Shown: positions 8,775 through 17,978, counted from the first letter of the stretch. The stretch: DNA of 64,000 nucleotides from Sphingobium sp. AP49 (GCF_000281715.2 NZ_CP124576.1:2115501-2179500); one strand, 5' to 3'. Notes: a model not told the origin generated them from the letters alone. Program-made: numbers and translations.

Positions 8775-11102
8775 TCAGAACCGGAACTGAATGTTGGCGC
8801 CGATGGTGCGTACGGAATCGAACCCGAATTGCTGCTGATAGGTGGCGACGCCGGAGATCGCGTCGCCGGAATCCAGCCCGATGAAGTTGGGATTATATTC
8901 GTTCGTGCAATTCTTGCAGAAGATCGACAGGCGCATGCCATTATCGATCCGCACGCCTGCGCTCGCCCCGATCAGATCGGTCGTCGGCACAGTGGCGCCT
9001 GGGGCCTGATTGATGAGGTAATTGATCGGGGTCCGATGGTACCAGTTGCCCTCGATGAAGGGATGCATGGTCCCGTCCGTCTGGAACTCGTAGCTGGCCT
9101 GGAGGGACGAAGTGAATTTCGGCGCGGTCGGCGTGCGCTTGCCGCCGGCGTTGAACGAACCGCTTGTTGCGCAGCTGGCGTCGGCTTGACCCGGATAGCA
9201 TTCGGCGCCCGCAAAATCCTTGAACTTGGAGCTGAGGAAGGTCGCCGACCCGTTGATCGAGAGCCCACGGAACGGGTTGGCATTGACGGTCAGCTCGACG
9301 CCTTTGCTGATGACCGATGCCGCGTTCTGGACCACGAAGCTCTGCAGCTGGGTGTCGAGCGACTGGGTCTGGTAATTCTTGAACTTCGTATGAAAGAGTG
9401 ATGCGTTGACCACGAGATGGCGATTGAACCAGCTCGTCTTGGCGCCGATTTCGGCGGTGTTCGATTTTTCCGGCTTGACCAGCAGCGAGGTCGTTGCGGT
9501 TGCGCCGGTGTCATTGAAACCGGGGCCCTTATAGCCGCGACCATAGGAGGCATAGATCATCGCATCGCGCGCCACCTGATATTGGCCGCCCGTGCGCCAG
9601 CTGAAATCGGTATGGCCATAGGATTGCGCAATTTCGCCGGGCACGCCGAGGGTCACAAAATAGGCACCGCGATTCTGGTCAAGATCGATGCTGATTTCGT
9701 CGCGCGTGACGCGGCCGCCGGCGAAGAGCTTCAGCGCGTCCGTCAGGGCATAGGTCAACTGCCCGAATGCAGCATAGCTGTCGGTCTTCATCCGATAGCG
9801 ATTGTCCCGCCCGAGGAAATAATCATTGCTGACCGAGCAGGTGGGAGGAAAGGCGCCGGGCACTGCAGCTGCGCCGACGCAGAAGGGGAATGTCGGCAGC
9901 AGGAAGTCGGGCAGATAATTATTGCCGGCAATCTGGCTGCGCTGATCGATCGTCGAATGGAAATAATAGAGGCCGGCCTGTCCCGTCAGGCGGTTTCCGG
10001 CCGGCAGGGCCACGCGCAGTTCGTTCGAAAACTGATCATAGTCGGCATGGGAATAGTTGATGTTCGCGCCGTTGCTGTTGGTGAAGTCGGTATCGAGCTG
10101 GGCGTCGAAATTATAGAATTTCCAGGCAAAGATATTGCTCACGACGAGGCCACTGTCTGCGGTGTAGGAGAGCGAAGCCTGGGCGCCGCCCAGCTTCAGG
10201 TCACGCCAATATCCGCCGTCGCCCGCGAAGGTGAAATTCTTGTCGCCTGGAACGATGCCAGATGCTGCAAGCGGGGCTGCATTGACACTTCCCTCGCCAA
10301 GCTCGCGATAGGTGCGGTCATAGATGCCCGCGACACCGTGAGATTCGGCATATTCGCCGATGACATAAAGCTCGAGCTCAGGCGTGATCTCCTGGAGATA
10401 TTTGGCGCGGACCCCATATTGCTTGCGATCCAGGTCGTTGCGGACACCGCCGGTACCGACGAAATTGGTGCCAGGCTCTTCCACGGAATAGGTTCCGTTG
10501 ATCCGCAATGCTGCGGTGTCGCCGACAGGAATATTGACCGTCTGTCGCGCAATCACGGACCAGGCCTCCGCATCGCTGCCCGGCGTGCTGCGATTGTTGA
10601 GCTCCAGGTTGGTCTCGCTGCCGAAACTGCCGAGCTTGGGACGGGTCGATACGACGTTTAGAAGTCCTGCCGAGGCATTTTTGCCAAAGAGAAGCCCTTG
10701 CGGCCCGTTCAGCACCTCGACCCGTTCGACGTCGTTGAAAAGTCCCTGGGCAAGGAATGGCCGGCCCAGATTGACGTCGTCGAGTGCGGTCGCCACGCTG
10801 GAATCGATCGTGGTCGCAAAGGCCTGCGTCCCGACCCCGCGAATGGCAAAGCTGTTGTCATTGCCGACCTGTAGGCTGGGCGCCGCCAGCGCGACTTGGC
10901 TCAAATCATTGAGGTTGCGCGATTTGAGCGTGTCGCCGCCAAGCGCCGTCACGCTCACCGGGACATCCTGAAGCCGTTCGGCGCGACGCTGCGCGGTCAC
11001 GACAATGTCGGTCACGCCCTCGTTCTGAGCGGTTTCCTGTGCATAGGCTGTATGGGCGACGGAGATCAGGCTCGCGCCAACAAACAATAGTGCCTTCCGC
11101 AT
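8775..11102 (-). CDS. TonB-dependent outer-membrane receptor
   Basis: The 775-residue protein starts MRKALLFVGASLISVAHTAY with a Sec signal ending AYAQ, followed by the TonB-box-like DIVVTAQRR. A plug domain (FAIRGVGTQAF, RVEVLNGPQGLLFGKNASAG) and a beta-barrel ending in NIQFRF follow. The start at 11102 has GGGAGGATGAA just upstream; longer in-frame extension is untranslated leader. It belongs to the large sphingomonad class used for plant oligosaccharides and aromatic glycosides rather than classic siderophores. It leads the operon with GH1 (2 bp gap) and GH78, and lies divergent from a TetR gene. The most likely role is import of the glycoside the two hydrolases act on. Confidence 0.9.
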   Translation of the reverse strand: MRKALLFVGASLISVAHTAYAQETAQNEGVTDIVVTAQRRAERLQDVPVSVTALGGDTLKSRNLNDLSQVALAAPSLQVGNDNSFAIRGVGTQAFATTIDSSVATALDDVNLGRPFLAQGLFNDVERVEVLNGPQGLLFGKNASAGLLNVVSTRPKLGSFGSETNLELNNRSTPGSDAEAWSVIARQTVNIPVGDTAALRINGTYSVEEPGTNFVGTGGVRNDLDRKQYGVRAKYLQEITPELELYVIGEYAESHGVAGIYDRTYRELGEGSVNAAPLAASGIVPGDKNFTFAGDGGYWRDLKLGGAQASLSYTADSGLVVSNIFAWKFYNFDAQLDTDFTNSNGANINYSHADYDQFSNELRVALPAGNRLTGQAGLYYFHSTIDQRSQIAGNNYLPDFLLPTFPFCVGAAAVPGAFPPTCSVSNDYFLGRDNRYRMKTDSYAAFGQLTYALTDALKLFAGGRVTRDEISIDLDQNRGAYFVTLGVPGEIAQSYGHTDFSWRTGGQYQVARDAMIYASYGRGYKGPGFNDTGATATTSLLVKPEKSNTAEIGAKTSWFNRHLVVNASLFHTKFKNYQTQSLDTQLQSFVVQNAASVISKGVELTVNANPFRGLSINGSATFLSSKFKDFAGAECYPGQADASCATSGSFNAGGKRTPTAPKFTSSLQASYEFQTDGTMHPFIEGNWYHRTPINYLINQAPGATVPTTDLIGASAGVRIDNGMRLSIFCKNCTNEYNPNFIGLDSGDAISGVATYQQQFGFDSVRTIGANIQFRF

Positions 11103-11168
11103 TTCATCCTCCCTATTTTTGCGCAGCTCGTCCTGCACTTGCCGACCGCTTTGGTCTTTGTCATAAAA

Positions 11169-11206
11169 ACAGTCAATCCTGATTGTTTGTATGGATATCG
11201 ATCCAT
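11169..11206. promoter_or_regulatory. Paired palindromes between TonB receptor and TetR genes
   Basis: Two dyads lie side by side in the 186-bp divergent gap. The first is ACAGTCAATC-CT-GATTGTTTGT (11169-11190), with 8 of 10 arm positions complementary. The second is ATGGAT-ATCG-ATCCAT (11191-11206), with perfect 6-bp arms. Their position 65-105 bp upstream of the receptor start and about 85-120 bp upstream of tetR suits a shared operator, probably for the adjacent TetR protein. Binding is inferred. Confidence 0.5.
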
Positions 11207-11288
11207 TTTTGTTATGCATGCGGTCAGCTGTGATAGATGAGAGGATGGCCGCCGGCGCCAAGCGTCGGCGACCTGTTCATGAAGGAAG

Positions 11289-11942
11289 ATGATGGATCGA
11301 GCAGCGCCCAGGGTCAGGCGGACTCAGGAAGAACGGACCACCCAGACGCGGCTGGCCCTCATCGAGGCGACCATCGCTTCGATCGGGGACCATGGATATG
11401 CCGGTGCCAGCACTACGTTGATTGCACAGCGCGCGGGTGTCAGCCGCGGTGCGATGCTGCACCATTTCGCCACGCGCGCGGCCTTGATGACGCAGGTGGT
11501 GCGCCACGTGTTCGACAATGAAATGGCAGAATATGAAGCGATCCGCGTGCGCACGGGAATGGGCGACAATCTGTTCGATTGGCCCAGCTTGCTCTGGTCG
11601 GTACTTAGTCGCCCTCCCGGCATGGCGGTACTCGAAATCCTTCAGGCGACCCGTAGCGATCCTGAGCTCGCCGCGCTCGTCGTGCCGATGCAGGAGGAGG
11701 TCGAGCAATCGGCTCTGGCGGTGATGCGGGGCGCTTTTGGCGGCGATGAAGCGCTTGCCCGAACGGTCATGCGCCTGATGGTGTGGTCCGTGCGCGGTTT
11801 GTCCATTGCGGACCGTTATCTGCCGCACCGAGCAGAAACTGAACATGCCATCCTCCTCCTAGGAGAGATGATGCGCCTGGCAGTGCCCGATGGGCGGATG
11901 GAAAAGATGCGCGCACTGATCGAGGGAAAGACGAAGGGATAG
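11289..11942 (+). CDS. TetR-family transcriptional regulator
   Basis: The product is 217 residues. The N-terminal domain (about 10-60) has TRLALIEATIASIGDHGYAG, then the helix-turn-helix ASTTLIAQRAGVSRGAMLHH and FATRAALM. The remainder is an all-helical ligand-binding domain of ordinary length. Two adjacent ATGs (11289, 11292) follow GAAGGAAG; either may be used. It is divergent from the TonB-GH1-GH78 operon and the two palindromes between them are its obvious candidate operators, so it probably represses glycoside uptake until a ligand such as an aglycone or sugar appears. The ligand is unknown. Confidence 0.88.
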   Translation: MMDRAAPRVRRTQEERTTQTRLALIEATIASIGDHGYAGASTTLIAQRAGVSRGAMLHHFATRAALMTQVVRHVFDNEMAEYEAIRVRTGMGDNLFDWPSLLWSVLSRPPGMAVLEILQATRSDPELAALVVPMQEEVEQSALAVMRGAFGGDEALARTVMRLMVWSVRGLSIADRYLPHRAETEHAILLLGEMMRLAVPDGRMEKMRALIEGKTKG

Positions 11943-11969
11943 GAGCATCATCGCCCCTATCCCATGCCC

Positions 11970-13037
11970 TCAGGCTTCCACGGCCTCTCGCTCCTGTTCG
12001 GCCCGAAACAGGTGCTGGATGAACTGGCGCGTCTGTCGGCCGCCAACATCGCTTGCGATGTCGATCAGCTGCCGCCCTGGCTCTCGCGCGATGCGCCGCT
12101 GCTGCATTTCCAGAACGGCCTGGTCTTCCTTGAAGGTGCGCGCCGTCTGTTCGAAGACTAGGTCGGGAATGTCGCCGCGCGTGATGTTTGTCGCCATCGA
12201 CCAGAAATAATGGGTCGTCGTCTCGGTCTCCGGGGTGATGCCATGAAAGCCGAGCATCGAGAGACCATGGGATCTATCGCCATCATAGGCGCCCGTCCCT
12301 TCGTCACATGCGCCGGTATGAATGCGGATGAAGACCGGCTGGAACTCGATCTCCTGCCAGCGATCGACGAGCCCCTTGAAGCCCGCAGCAGCCACATAGG
12401 TCGGCGGGGGGACAGAGGAAGGCATTTTTCGCTCGACGCGAACACCATTTGGCAGGCGGGTGGATATCGTCGGGGTCTTGAAATGCAGTTCCGGATCGCC
12501 CCCGATGGTCGAGGGGTGGATATAGGGCAGGTGTGACAAATCCATCAGATTGTCGACCAGCAGCTGCCAATTGCCCTGGACATCATAATGGGCGCTCCGC
12601 CAGGCCCAGGCTGGATCTTGATGATAGGGATGATCGGGAATGATCGCGATGTCCGCCTTGTCCGCATCCCCCATCCAGATCCACAGGAGTGCGTCCTTTT
12701 CGACCAGTGGGAAATGGCGAACGCGCGCAGTCCTGGGTATCTTGTCCTGTGCGGGGATATGCACGCAGGCACCGTCCGTGCCGAATTCAAGGCCATGATA
12801 GGGGCAGCGAATGCTCTCCCCAATCACGACACCCTCGCTCAGCGGCATGGCCCGATGGCAGCAGCGATCCTCGAGCGCAGAGACTTCGCCGCCTTCGGTG
12901 CGAAACAGCACGAGCGGTTGCCCCAATATGGTTCGGGAGGTCCGGCTCCCTGGCTGCAATTCATGTCCCCAACCCGCGACATACCAGATGTCGTGGAGGA
13001 ATGATGATCCGACCGTTGGCCCCGACTGCGCGCTCAC
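11970..13037 (-). CDS. Rieske non-haem iron oxygenase, alpha subunit
   Basis: The 355-residue protein has a Rieske [2Fe-2S] domain with C-x-H then 16 residues then CPYH (about C59, H61, C78, H81). The catalytic domain has the mononuclear-iron motif DNLMDLSHLPYIHPS (His near 169 and 174). Length and the LHDIWYVAGWGHEL start match vanillate O-demethylase-like and related oxygenases, which O-demethylate or hydroxylate aromatic acids and phenols in the cytoplasm. The GTG at 13037 is chosen as start because AGGAGA precedes it; a TTG further upstream is less likely. No ferredoxin or reductase gene is adjacent. It is divergent from a LysR gene and may tailor a methoxylated or partly degraded aromatic made by this locus. 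Confidence 0.88.
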   Translation of the reverse strand: MSAQSGPTVGSSFLHDIWYVAGWGHELQPGSRTSRTILGQPLVLFRTEGGEVSALEDRCCHRAMPLSEGVVIGESIRCPYHGLEFGTDGACVHIPAQDKIPRTARVRHFPLVEKDALLWIWMGDADKADIAIIPDHPYHQDPAWAWRSAHYDVQGNWQLLVDNLMDLSHLPYIHPSTIGGDPELHFKTPTISTRLPNGVRVERKMPSSVPPPTYVAAAGFKGLVDRWQEIEFQPVFIRIHTGACDEGTGAYDGDRSHGLSMLGFHGITPETETTTHYFWSMATNITRGDIPDLVFEQTARTFKEDQAVLEMQQRRIAREPGRQLIDIASDVGGRQTRQFIQHLFRAEQEREAVEA

Positions 13038-13101
13038 ATCGCTCTCCTGTCTTATTCTCAAGAAAGCCTAGCGCGCTGCCAGCCAATCAATGTAAATAGT
13101 T

Positions 13102-13111
13102 ATATCGATAT
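13102..13111. promoter_or_regulatory. Palindrome between Rieske oxygenase and LysR genes
   Basis: ATATCGATAT is a perfect 10-bp palindrome 14 bp before the LysR ATG in the 88-bp divergent gap, inside an AT-rich patch (about 13085-13112) that stands out from the GC-rich surroundings. It is a candidate for autoregulatory LysR binding, but short AT palindromes arise by chance, so this is tentative. Confidence 0.3.
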
Positions 13112-13125
13112 GCTGGATCAGTTTC

Positions 13126-14070
13126 ATGGATTACCGTAGGCTCGACCTCAATCTGCTGGTGGTGCTGGATGCCTTGCTGGAGGAACGCGGGGTGCACGCG
13201 ACCGCGCGGCGGCTCAACATGAGCCAGCCGAACGTCAGTTTCGCGCTGGGCAAGCTCCGGCAATTTTTCCAGGACCAGTTGCTGGTGCGGATCGGCAACG
13301 CCATGCACCCCACACCCATGGGCGACCGATTGCGGGAACCGGTCCGACGCATATTGGAGATGGTCGATGCCGATCTGCTGGGGCTGCCGGTCTTCGACCC
13401 GCTCCATGCGGAACGCTGCTTTTCGATCAGCACATCCGACATCGGCGAGCTCGTCTTCCTGCCGACCCTGCTGGAGGTGCTCAAGGAACGCGCGCCGCGT
13501 GCGACCCTGCGCTCCCACTCGATGCCGCCCCATGAGCTGGAGCGCGCCATGTCCGACGGGGTGGTCGATATGGCCATGGGCTATTTCCCGGATCTCCAGG
13601 GTAGCAATTTCCTGTGCCAGACATTGTTCGAACACCCCTTCAGCTGCATCCTGCGCAAGGATCATCCTGAGGTGGGTGACGCGCTTTCGCTCGAGCAATT
13701 TCTGGGGCTCGGCCATATCCTGGTGTCGCAGAAGGGACGGAGCCAGGAACTGGTGGAAATCCGAATGCAGCAGCTTGGCCTATCCCGCCGTATTCAACTG
13801 CAATCTCCCCATTTCATGAGCGTTCCGCTGCTTGTCGCCGGGTCCGACCTCATTTCGACCGTGCCGCATGCGGTCGCTGCCATCTTCGCCACCATGGCGC
13901 CACTCAAGCTCTTGCCGCCGCCTTTCGAGACGCCGCTGATAAGTCTCCAGCAATTCTGGCATCGGCGTGTCGATCGCGATCCGGCGATCGTCTGGTTTCG
14001 TAGCCTCGTCGCGGAGCTCTTCCTCGGCCGTGATCCGTCGATGCCGGCGGGTCGCGCTATAGGGCGATAG
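13126..14070 (+). CDS. LysR-family regulator (divergent from Rieske oxygenase)
   Basis: The 314-residue protein begins MDYRRLDLNLLVVLDALLEE, then GVHATARRLNMSQPNVSFAL, the winged helix-turn-helix of the NodD/LinR-like LysR group. It continues through the linker helix into an effector domain with SISTSDIGELVFLPTLLEVL. The C-terminal FWHRRVDRDPAIVWFRSLV is also typical of that group. Its gene overlaps the end of the convergent dehydrogenase gene by 14 bp. By position it most likely activates the Rieske oxygenase gene in response to an aromatic effector. The NodD group classically senses flavonoids and other aromatics, which suits the neighbourhood but proves nothing. Confidence 0.9.
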   Translation: MDYRRLDLNLLVVLDALLEERGVHATARRLNMSQPNVSFALGKLRQFFQDQLLVRIGNAMHPTPMGDRLREPVRRILEMVDADLLGLPVFDPLHAERCFSISTSDIGELVFLPTLLEVLKERAPRATLRSHSMPPHELERAMSDGVVDMAMGYFPDLQGSNFLCQTLFEHPFSCILRKDHPEVGDALSLEQFLGLGHILVSQKGRSQELVEIRMQQLGLSRRIQLQSPHFMSVPLLVAGSDLISTVPHAVAAIFATMAPLKLLPPPFETPLISLQQFWHRRVDRDPAIVWFRSLVAELFLGRDPSMPAGRAIGR

Positions 14071-14986
14071 AGGCCGCCTCAGCGCAAATCGAGGCGAACA
14101 CCGAAGCAATCAGCGCCTCAAGGCTTTCGTCGGCCCGGAAGCCGGCCTTGGTCGCTGATGGCGTTACAAGAGCGGGCTGGGATCCGAACAGGCACTGAAG
14201 CTCAGGATCGGGCGCATGAACGACCTGCGTCGGGTCTGAAAACAGTTGTTGGACCAGCTGTCCGATGGTGACATGCAGAGCCGGGCAGGTCAGGCTTATG
14301 CCGTCCTCGATGTCGCAATGAAGCGCATGGATCAGGTTCAAGGCTGCCCGCCGCGCAGACAATATCCAGATGCTGGCATCTGCCGATACGGGCAAAGTCA
14401 TCGGCCGCTGTTCCAGCGCCGCGTGGAAGAGGTCGCTCATGAAAGCAGAGGCGAGACCGCTTGGACCCATGGGGCGAGCAACGATACCTGGCAGGCGCAG
14501 CCCGACAGCTTTGATGCTCCCTCGACGAGCGAATTGCGTCAGTGCGATCTCGATCATGCGCTTATGTGCGCCATAAAGGGTGGCCGGCGCGGGCACCGTC
14601 TCATCATCGACGGGTGAAGGCGTCGGCCCCAATATCGCAATCGAGCTGGCATAGACGAAGCGGCACGGGCGCTTGGCCTGGTCCATCTGCTCGAGGATGG
14701 CGAGCGGGGCATCGACATTGATGCGGCGAGCAAATCCGGGCGTCTGCTCCGTCGCGCCTCCAGGAACGGCGGCGAGATGGATGACGCGGTCGACCCCTTC
14801 GAGCAATGCGTCGAGATGCTCCGTGGTGGCCAGGTCGAAAGCGACGGCTTCAAATCCGCTGCCGATCGGTATGGGGGGCGCAGTTAGATCCGTCAGCCTG
14901 ACAGCGCCATAGCCACCCTCATCGGCCAACAGGCGCGCCACTTGGCGGCCGACAAAACCGGATGCCCCGGTAACCAGCAGGGTCAT
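14057..14986 (-). CDS. NAD(P)-dependent epimerase/dehydrogenase (extended SDR)
   Basis: The product is 309 residues. MTLLVTGASGFVGRQVARLL carries the Rossmann GxxGxxG; VIHLAAVPGG is the expected beta-4 segment; SSIAILG gives the catalytic Ser and YGAHK the Tyr-x-x-x-Lys pair. The closest family I can name from memory is the D-erythronate dehydrogenase / UDP-sugar epimerase-like group, so a sugar-acid dehydrogenase is possible but not proven. The ATG overlaps the stop of the cupin gene (ATGA at 14986-14983), indicating translational coupling. It is the last gene of the TonB receptor - cupin - dehydrogenase set. Confidence 0.82.
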   Translation of the reverse strand: MTLLVTGASGFVGRQVARLLADEGGYGAVRLTDLTAPPIPIGSGFEAVAFDLATTEHLDALLEGVDRVIHLAAVPGGATEQTPGFARRINVDAPLAILEQMDQAKRPCRFVYASSIAILGPTPSPVDDETVPAPATLYGAHKRMIEIALTQFARRGSIKAVGLRLPGIVARPMGPSGLASAFMSDLFHAALEQRPMTLPVSADASIWILSARRAALNLIHALHCDIEDGISLTCPALHVTIGQLVQQLFSDPTQVVHAPDPELQCLFGSQPALVTPSATKAGFRADESLEALIASVFASICAEAASIAL

Positions 14987-15537
14987 GCCAGATCGTCGTC
15001 GAGGACGCCGTCGATGAGGATGAAGGCGATCCGGCAAGGTGCGCCGGAACGGTTGATCCAGCCATGATTGGTGCCACGCTGAATGATGATGTCGCCGGCA
15101 TGGGCAACGGTCTCGCCCTCGTCCATCATCAATGTGATGCTGCCCGAGAGCAGGATGCCGTAATCGATCGAACGGGTCCGATGGAAACTGGCATGCCGAT
15201 CGGATGTCTTGCCGACATGCGCGTCGCTGCCGCCGATCGCATCGAACACGGCATCGAAATCCGCCCCGGCTTGCTCCGGCGGGATGTCCAGGACACGGAT
15301 GCGTGTCCCGCCCGGCGGCGGCGCCAACAGCAGATGCGTTTCTGCAGGTTCGGCGTCGTTCCGGTCAAGGATGGCGGGTGTCTGCCTGGTGTTCCAGACT
15401 TCGTGGAACACCAGGCCCTCCTCCCCCAGATTGTCGAAAACCCGGACCGGGGGCGCATCGCTGGCGATGCGCGATCGTCGATCTGCATCATGGCCGGTTA
15501 CGATACGACGGAAAGATGTGCCGGGTTCTGTACCCAT
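14983..15537 (-). CDS. Cupin-domain protein
   Basis: The 184-residue protein has one clear cupin barrel in its C-terminal half: FHRTRSIDYGILLSGSITLM (motif 1 with a single His and a Tyr-Gly strand), GDIIIQRGTNHGWINRSG (motif 2 with His), then CRIAFILIDGV. The N-terminal 90 residues (FRRIVTGHDADRRSRIASDA onward) look like the extra strand pairing seen in this family. The start at 15537 has AGGAG six bases upstream. Cupins of this type bind a metal and act on small polar or aromatic compounds, as isomerases, dioxygenases or sensors; the reaction is not predictable. It is coupled to the dehydrogenase by ATGA overlap and lies 58 bp after the TonB receptor. Confidence 0.8.
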   Translation of the reverse strand: MGTEPGTSFRRIVTGHDADRRSRIASDAPPVRVFDNLGEEGLVFHEVWNTRQTPAILDRNDAEPAETHLLLAPPPGGTRIRVLDIPPEQAGADFDAVFDAIGGSDAHVGKTSDRHASFHRTRSIDYGILLSGSITLMMDEGETVAHAGDIIIQRGTNHGWINRSGAPCRIAFILIDGVLDDDLA

Positions 15538-15595
15538 ATATTCTCCTGACGCTCGCGCGAGCCAGAGGCTGACGCGCGAGCTGATTTGGGATCGA

Positions 15596-17878
15596 CTAGA
15601 AGCGGAAACCGGCGCGCACGCCATAGGTGCGGGGCGGCCTCAGCTGATTGTAAATGACGCCGGGCTTCGCCGGACTCTGCAGCGAATTGGCAAACACCAG
15701 CTCATTCTCGATATTGTTGATGAAGCCGGTCAGGGAGAAATTGCCCGACGGGCTTTCATAGGTGAGCCGCGCATTGGACATCATGTAGGAGCCCTGCCGC
15801 CCCAGCTCGAGGAAATCGAGCGAGAGATAGCGGGACGTTTCGATCCGCGTATCAGCTGCCGCAATCAGCTTGCCATGATCGCCGAGTTGGAAGCTATGTT
15901 CATAGCCCAGATTGAACACCCACCTGGGCGCGTTGACCAGCGGTCGACCCGAACAATCCACATCATAGATGCGGGCGGCCGGTGAGGCACCGGTCTGGCT
16001 CGTGGGCGTCACCGTGCAGCCGATGACCGGCGCCGTGCCGGTCGTCGAATAGGCCTGATAGGTCAGCTCATCATATTTGCTGTGCAGATACTGAATATTG
16101 GCCGAAAATTGGTCATTGCTCGTCGGCTGGAACAGCGCCTCCAGTTCAAGACCGTAGATGGTCGACTTACCCGCATTTTCCGTGGTGAAGACCGGGCCGT
16201 AGATCGCGCCCGCCGGCGTGCTTGCAACCTGGACTGGACCAAGATGCGAGATCTGCTGGTCTTTATATTTCCAGAGGAACGCTTCCGCGTTCAACTGGAC
16301 CTTGTTGTCGAAGAAGCGATTCTTCGAGCCGATCGTATAGGCCGTCATATTCTCGGGCGCTGAATAGTTGCGCCCTGTCGCCGCAAACAGCGCGCCCGAT
16401 TTGAAGCCGGTGGCAACCGATGCGTAGAGCAGCGATCGCGGTCCGACGTCATACTCCACGCCCGCCTTCCATGTGACCTTGTTGAAATCCACGTCGGTAC
16501 GCGGATAGCTGACGATATCGAGGATGATCGGGGTGAAGTTGCCCTGCGCGGGATTGACGAAACCGACGAAGGGAAGCGTATGCGCCTCGGTTGCCTGGCG
16601 TTTTGCATCGGTTGTGTAACGCAGCCCGCCTGTCAGCCGGAATCTGTCGGTTACCGAAAAAGTCGCCTGACCGAAGGCCGCGAGGCTTTCGGTTTCCAGT
16701 TCCGAGTTGATCCGGGTGCCATTGCTGGCCTGGTCGAATAGCTGCCGGGCGCTCACATCTTCGGCGAAATAATAGCCGCCAACGACCCATTCGAGGGGGC
16801 CGTTATGCCCGCCCAGTCGGGTCTCGAGTGACATCTGGCTCGACTTTTCCTGGACGTCGATCAGGAAACTCGAGGCATAGGAGCGAAAGTCGAGATCCGT
16901 CTTGCGATAGGCGGGAATGACGGTGAGCGTTGCAAAGCCAAGATCGGCATTGAGCGTCAGCGCTGCGCCGAAGAAGTCATTGTCCTGATAGCCATCATCG
17001 CTGGCGATCGCCTGCGGGACCGGCGGCGTTGGCGAACGGGACACATAAGCCGCAATGACACGCGGATCGCTGGGGCCGAGCCGATGCTTTCCATCGAGCA
17101 GCGGCATGATCGTGCCGCCGGAACCCATGCCGCCCACATGCGCATAATCGACCGAAAGGGTGGCGTCGAAACCGGTGCCGGTCTCGCCACGCAATTGGGC
17201 GCGAACAGCCTGGCTATCCTCGTCATCATAGCCATCGCTGTAATAGCCGTCGCGCTTCACATATTGCCCCGCGATACGGAAGGCGAGCTTCTCACCCAGG
17301 GGCAGGTTGAGCGCGGCCGAACCCTTGATGGCATCGTAATTGCCATATTCCGCGTTGATATATCCCGACGTCTCCCCAAGCTTGGGCTTGGCGGTGATGA
17401 CGTTGACGGCGCCGCCGGTGGCGTTGCGACCATAAAGGGTGCCCTGAGGCCCTTTGAGCACCTCGACGCGTTCGAGATCATAGAAGAGGCCGGCAGGTGC
17501 GGCGGGACGGGACAGATAGACCCCATCGAGATTGAAGGCGACGCCCTGCTCTGCAAAGGCATTGGCGCCAAAAGTGCCGACGCCGCGCAGATAGATCTGG
17601 GTGAAGGAAGCCGCAGGCGCCACCTGGAGCGCGGGCACGACCCGGGTGAGATCATTGGCCTGGGTGATGCTCTGCTGAACGAGCGTATCGCCGGCCACTG
17701 CGCTGACGGCTATCGCCGCCTTCTGCAAATTCTCGCTACGCCGCTGCGCTGTAACGATGATGTCGGCGATGCCGGATGCCTCGGCCTGCGCCGCCTCGCC
17801 GTTGGCCTGCTCCTGGACCAAGGCCGGCGTAACCGGGATCAATATCGCTGCAGCTGTCGCTAGTAGGGCCGCCTTCAT
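15596..17878 (-). CDS. TonB-dependent outer-membrane receptor
   Basis: The 760-residue protein starts MKAALLATAAAILIPVTPAL, a signal peptide followed by DIIVTAQRR (TonB box). The plug has IYLRGVGTFGANAF and ERVEVLKGPQGTLYGRNATG; the barrel ends VRAGFRF. The start at 17878 follows GAGAGGATTCAGGC. It is distinct from the receptor at 8775-11102 but of the same broad class (VFNLDGVYLSRPAAPAGLFY-like plug typical of sphingomonad aromatic and oligosaccharide receptors). It heads the set with the cupin and SDR genes and is divergent from a LysR gene, suggesting LysR-controlled uptake of a second substrate or of the aglycone. Confidence 0.9.
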   Translation of the reverse strand: MKAALLATAAAILIPVTPALVQEQANGEAAQAEASGIADIIVTAQRRSENLQKAAIAVSAVAGDTLVQQSITQANDLTRVVPALQVAPAASFTQIYLRGVGTFGANAFAEQGVAFNLDGVYLSRPAAPAGLFYDLERVEVLKGPQGTLYGRNATGGAVNVITAKPKLGETSGYINAEYGNYDAIKGSAALNLPLGEKLAFRIAGQYVKRDGYYSDGYDDEDSQAVRAQLRGETGTGFDATLSVDYAHVGGMGSGGTIMPLLDGKHRLGPSDPRVIAAYVSRSPTPPVPQAIASDDGYQDNDFFGAALTLNADLGFATLTVIPAYRKTDLDFRSYASSFLIDVQEKSSQMSLETRLGGHNGPLEWVVGGYYFAEDVSARQLFDQASNGTRINSELETESLAAFGQATFSVTDRFRLTGGLRYTTDAKRQATEAHTLPFVGFVNPAQGNFTPIILDIVSYPRTDVDFNKVTWKAGVEYDVGPRSLLYASVATGFKSGALFAATGRNYSAPENMTAYTIGSKNRFFDNKVQLNAEAFLWKYKDQQISHLGPVQVASTPAGAIYGPVFTTENAGKSTIYGLELEALFQPTSNDQFSANIQYLHSKYDELTYQAYSTTGTAPVIGCTVTPTSQTGASPAARIYDVDCSGRPLVNAPRWVFNLGYEHSFQLGDHGKLIAAADTRIETSRYLSLDFLELGRQGSYMMSNARLTYESPSGNFSLTGFINNIENELVFANSLQSPAKPGVIYNQLRPPRTYGVRAGFRF

Positions 17879-17978
17879 GCCTGAATCCTCTCCTGATGTG
17901 CGCGCCCGGTTCGACGCATCTGTGAGGAAACAGTAGCGGCTTGATGGTCCATAGGTTAAATCGTTTGATCTTATCGTT

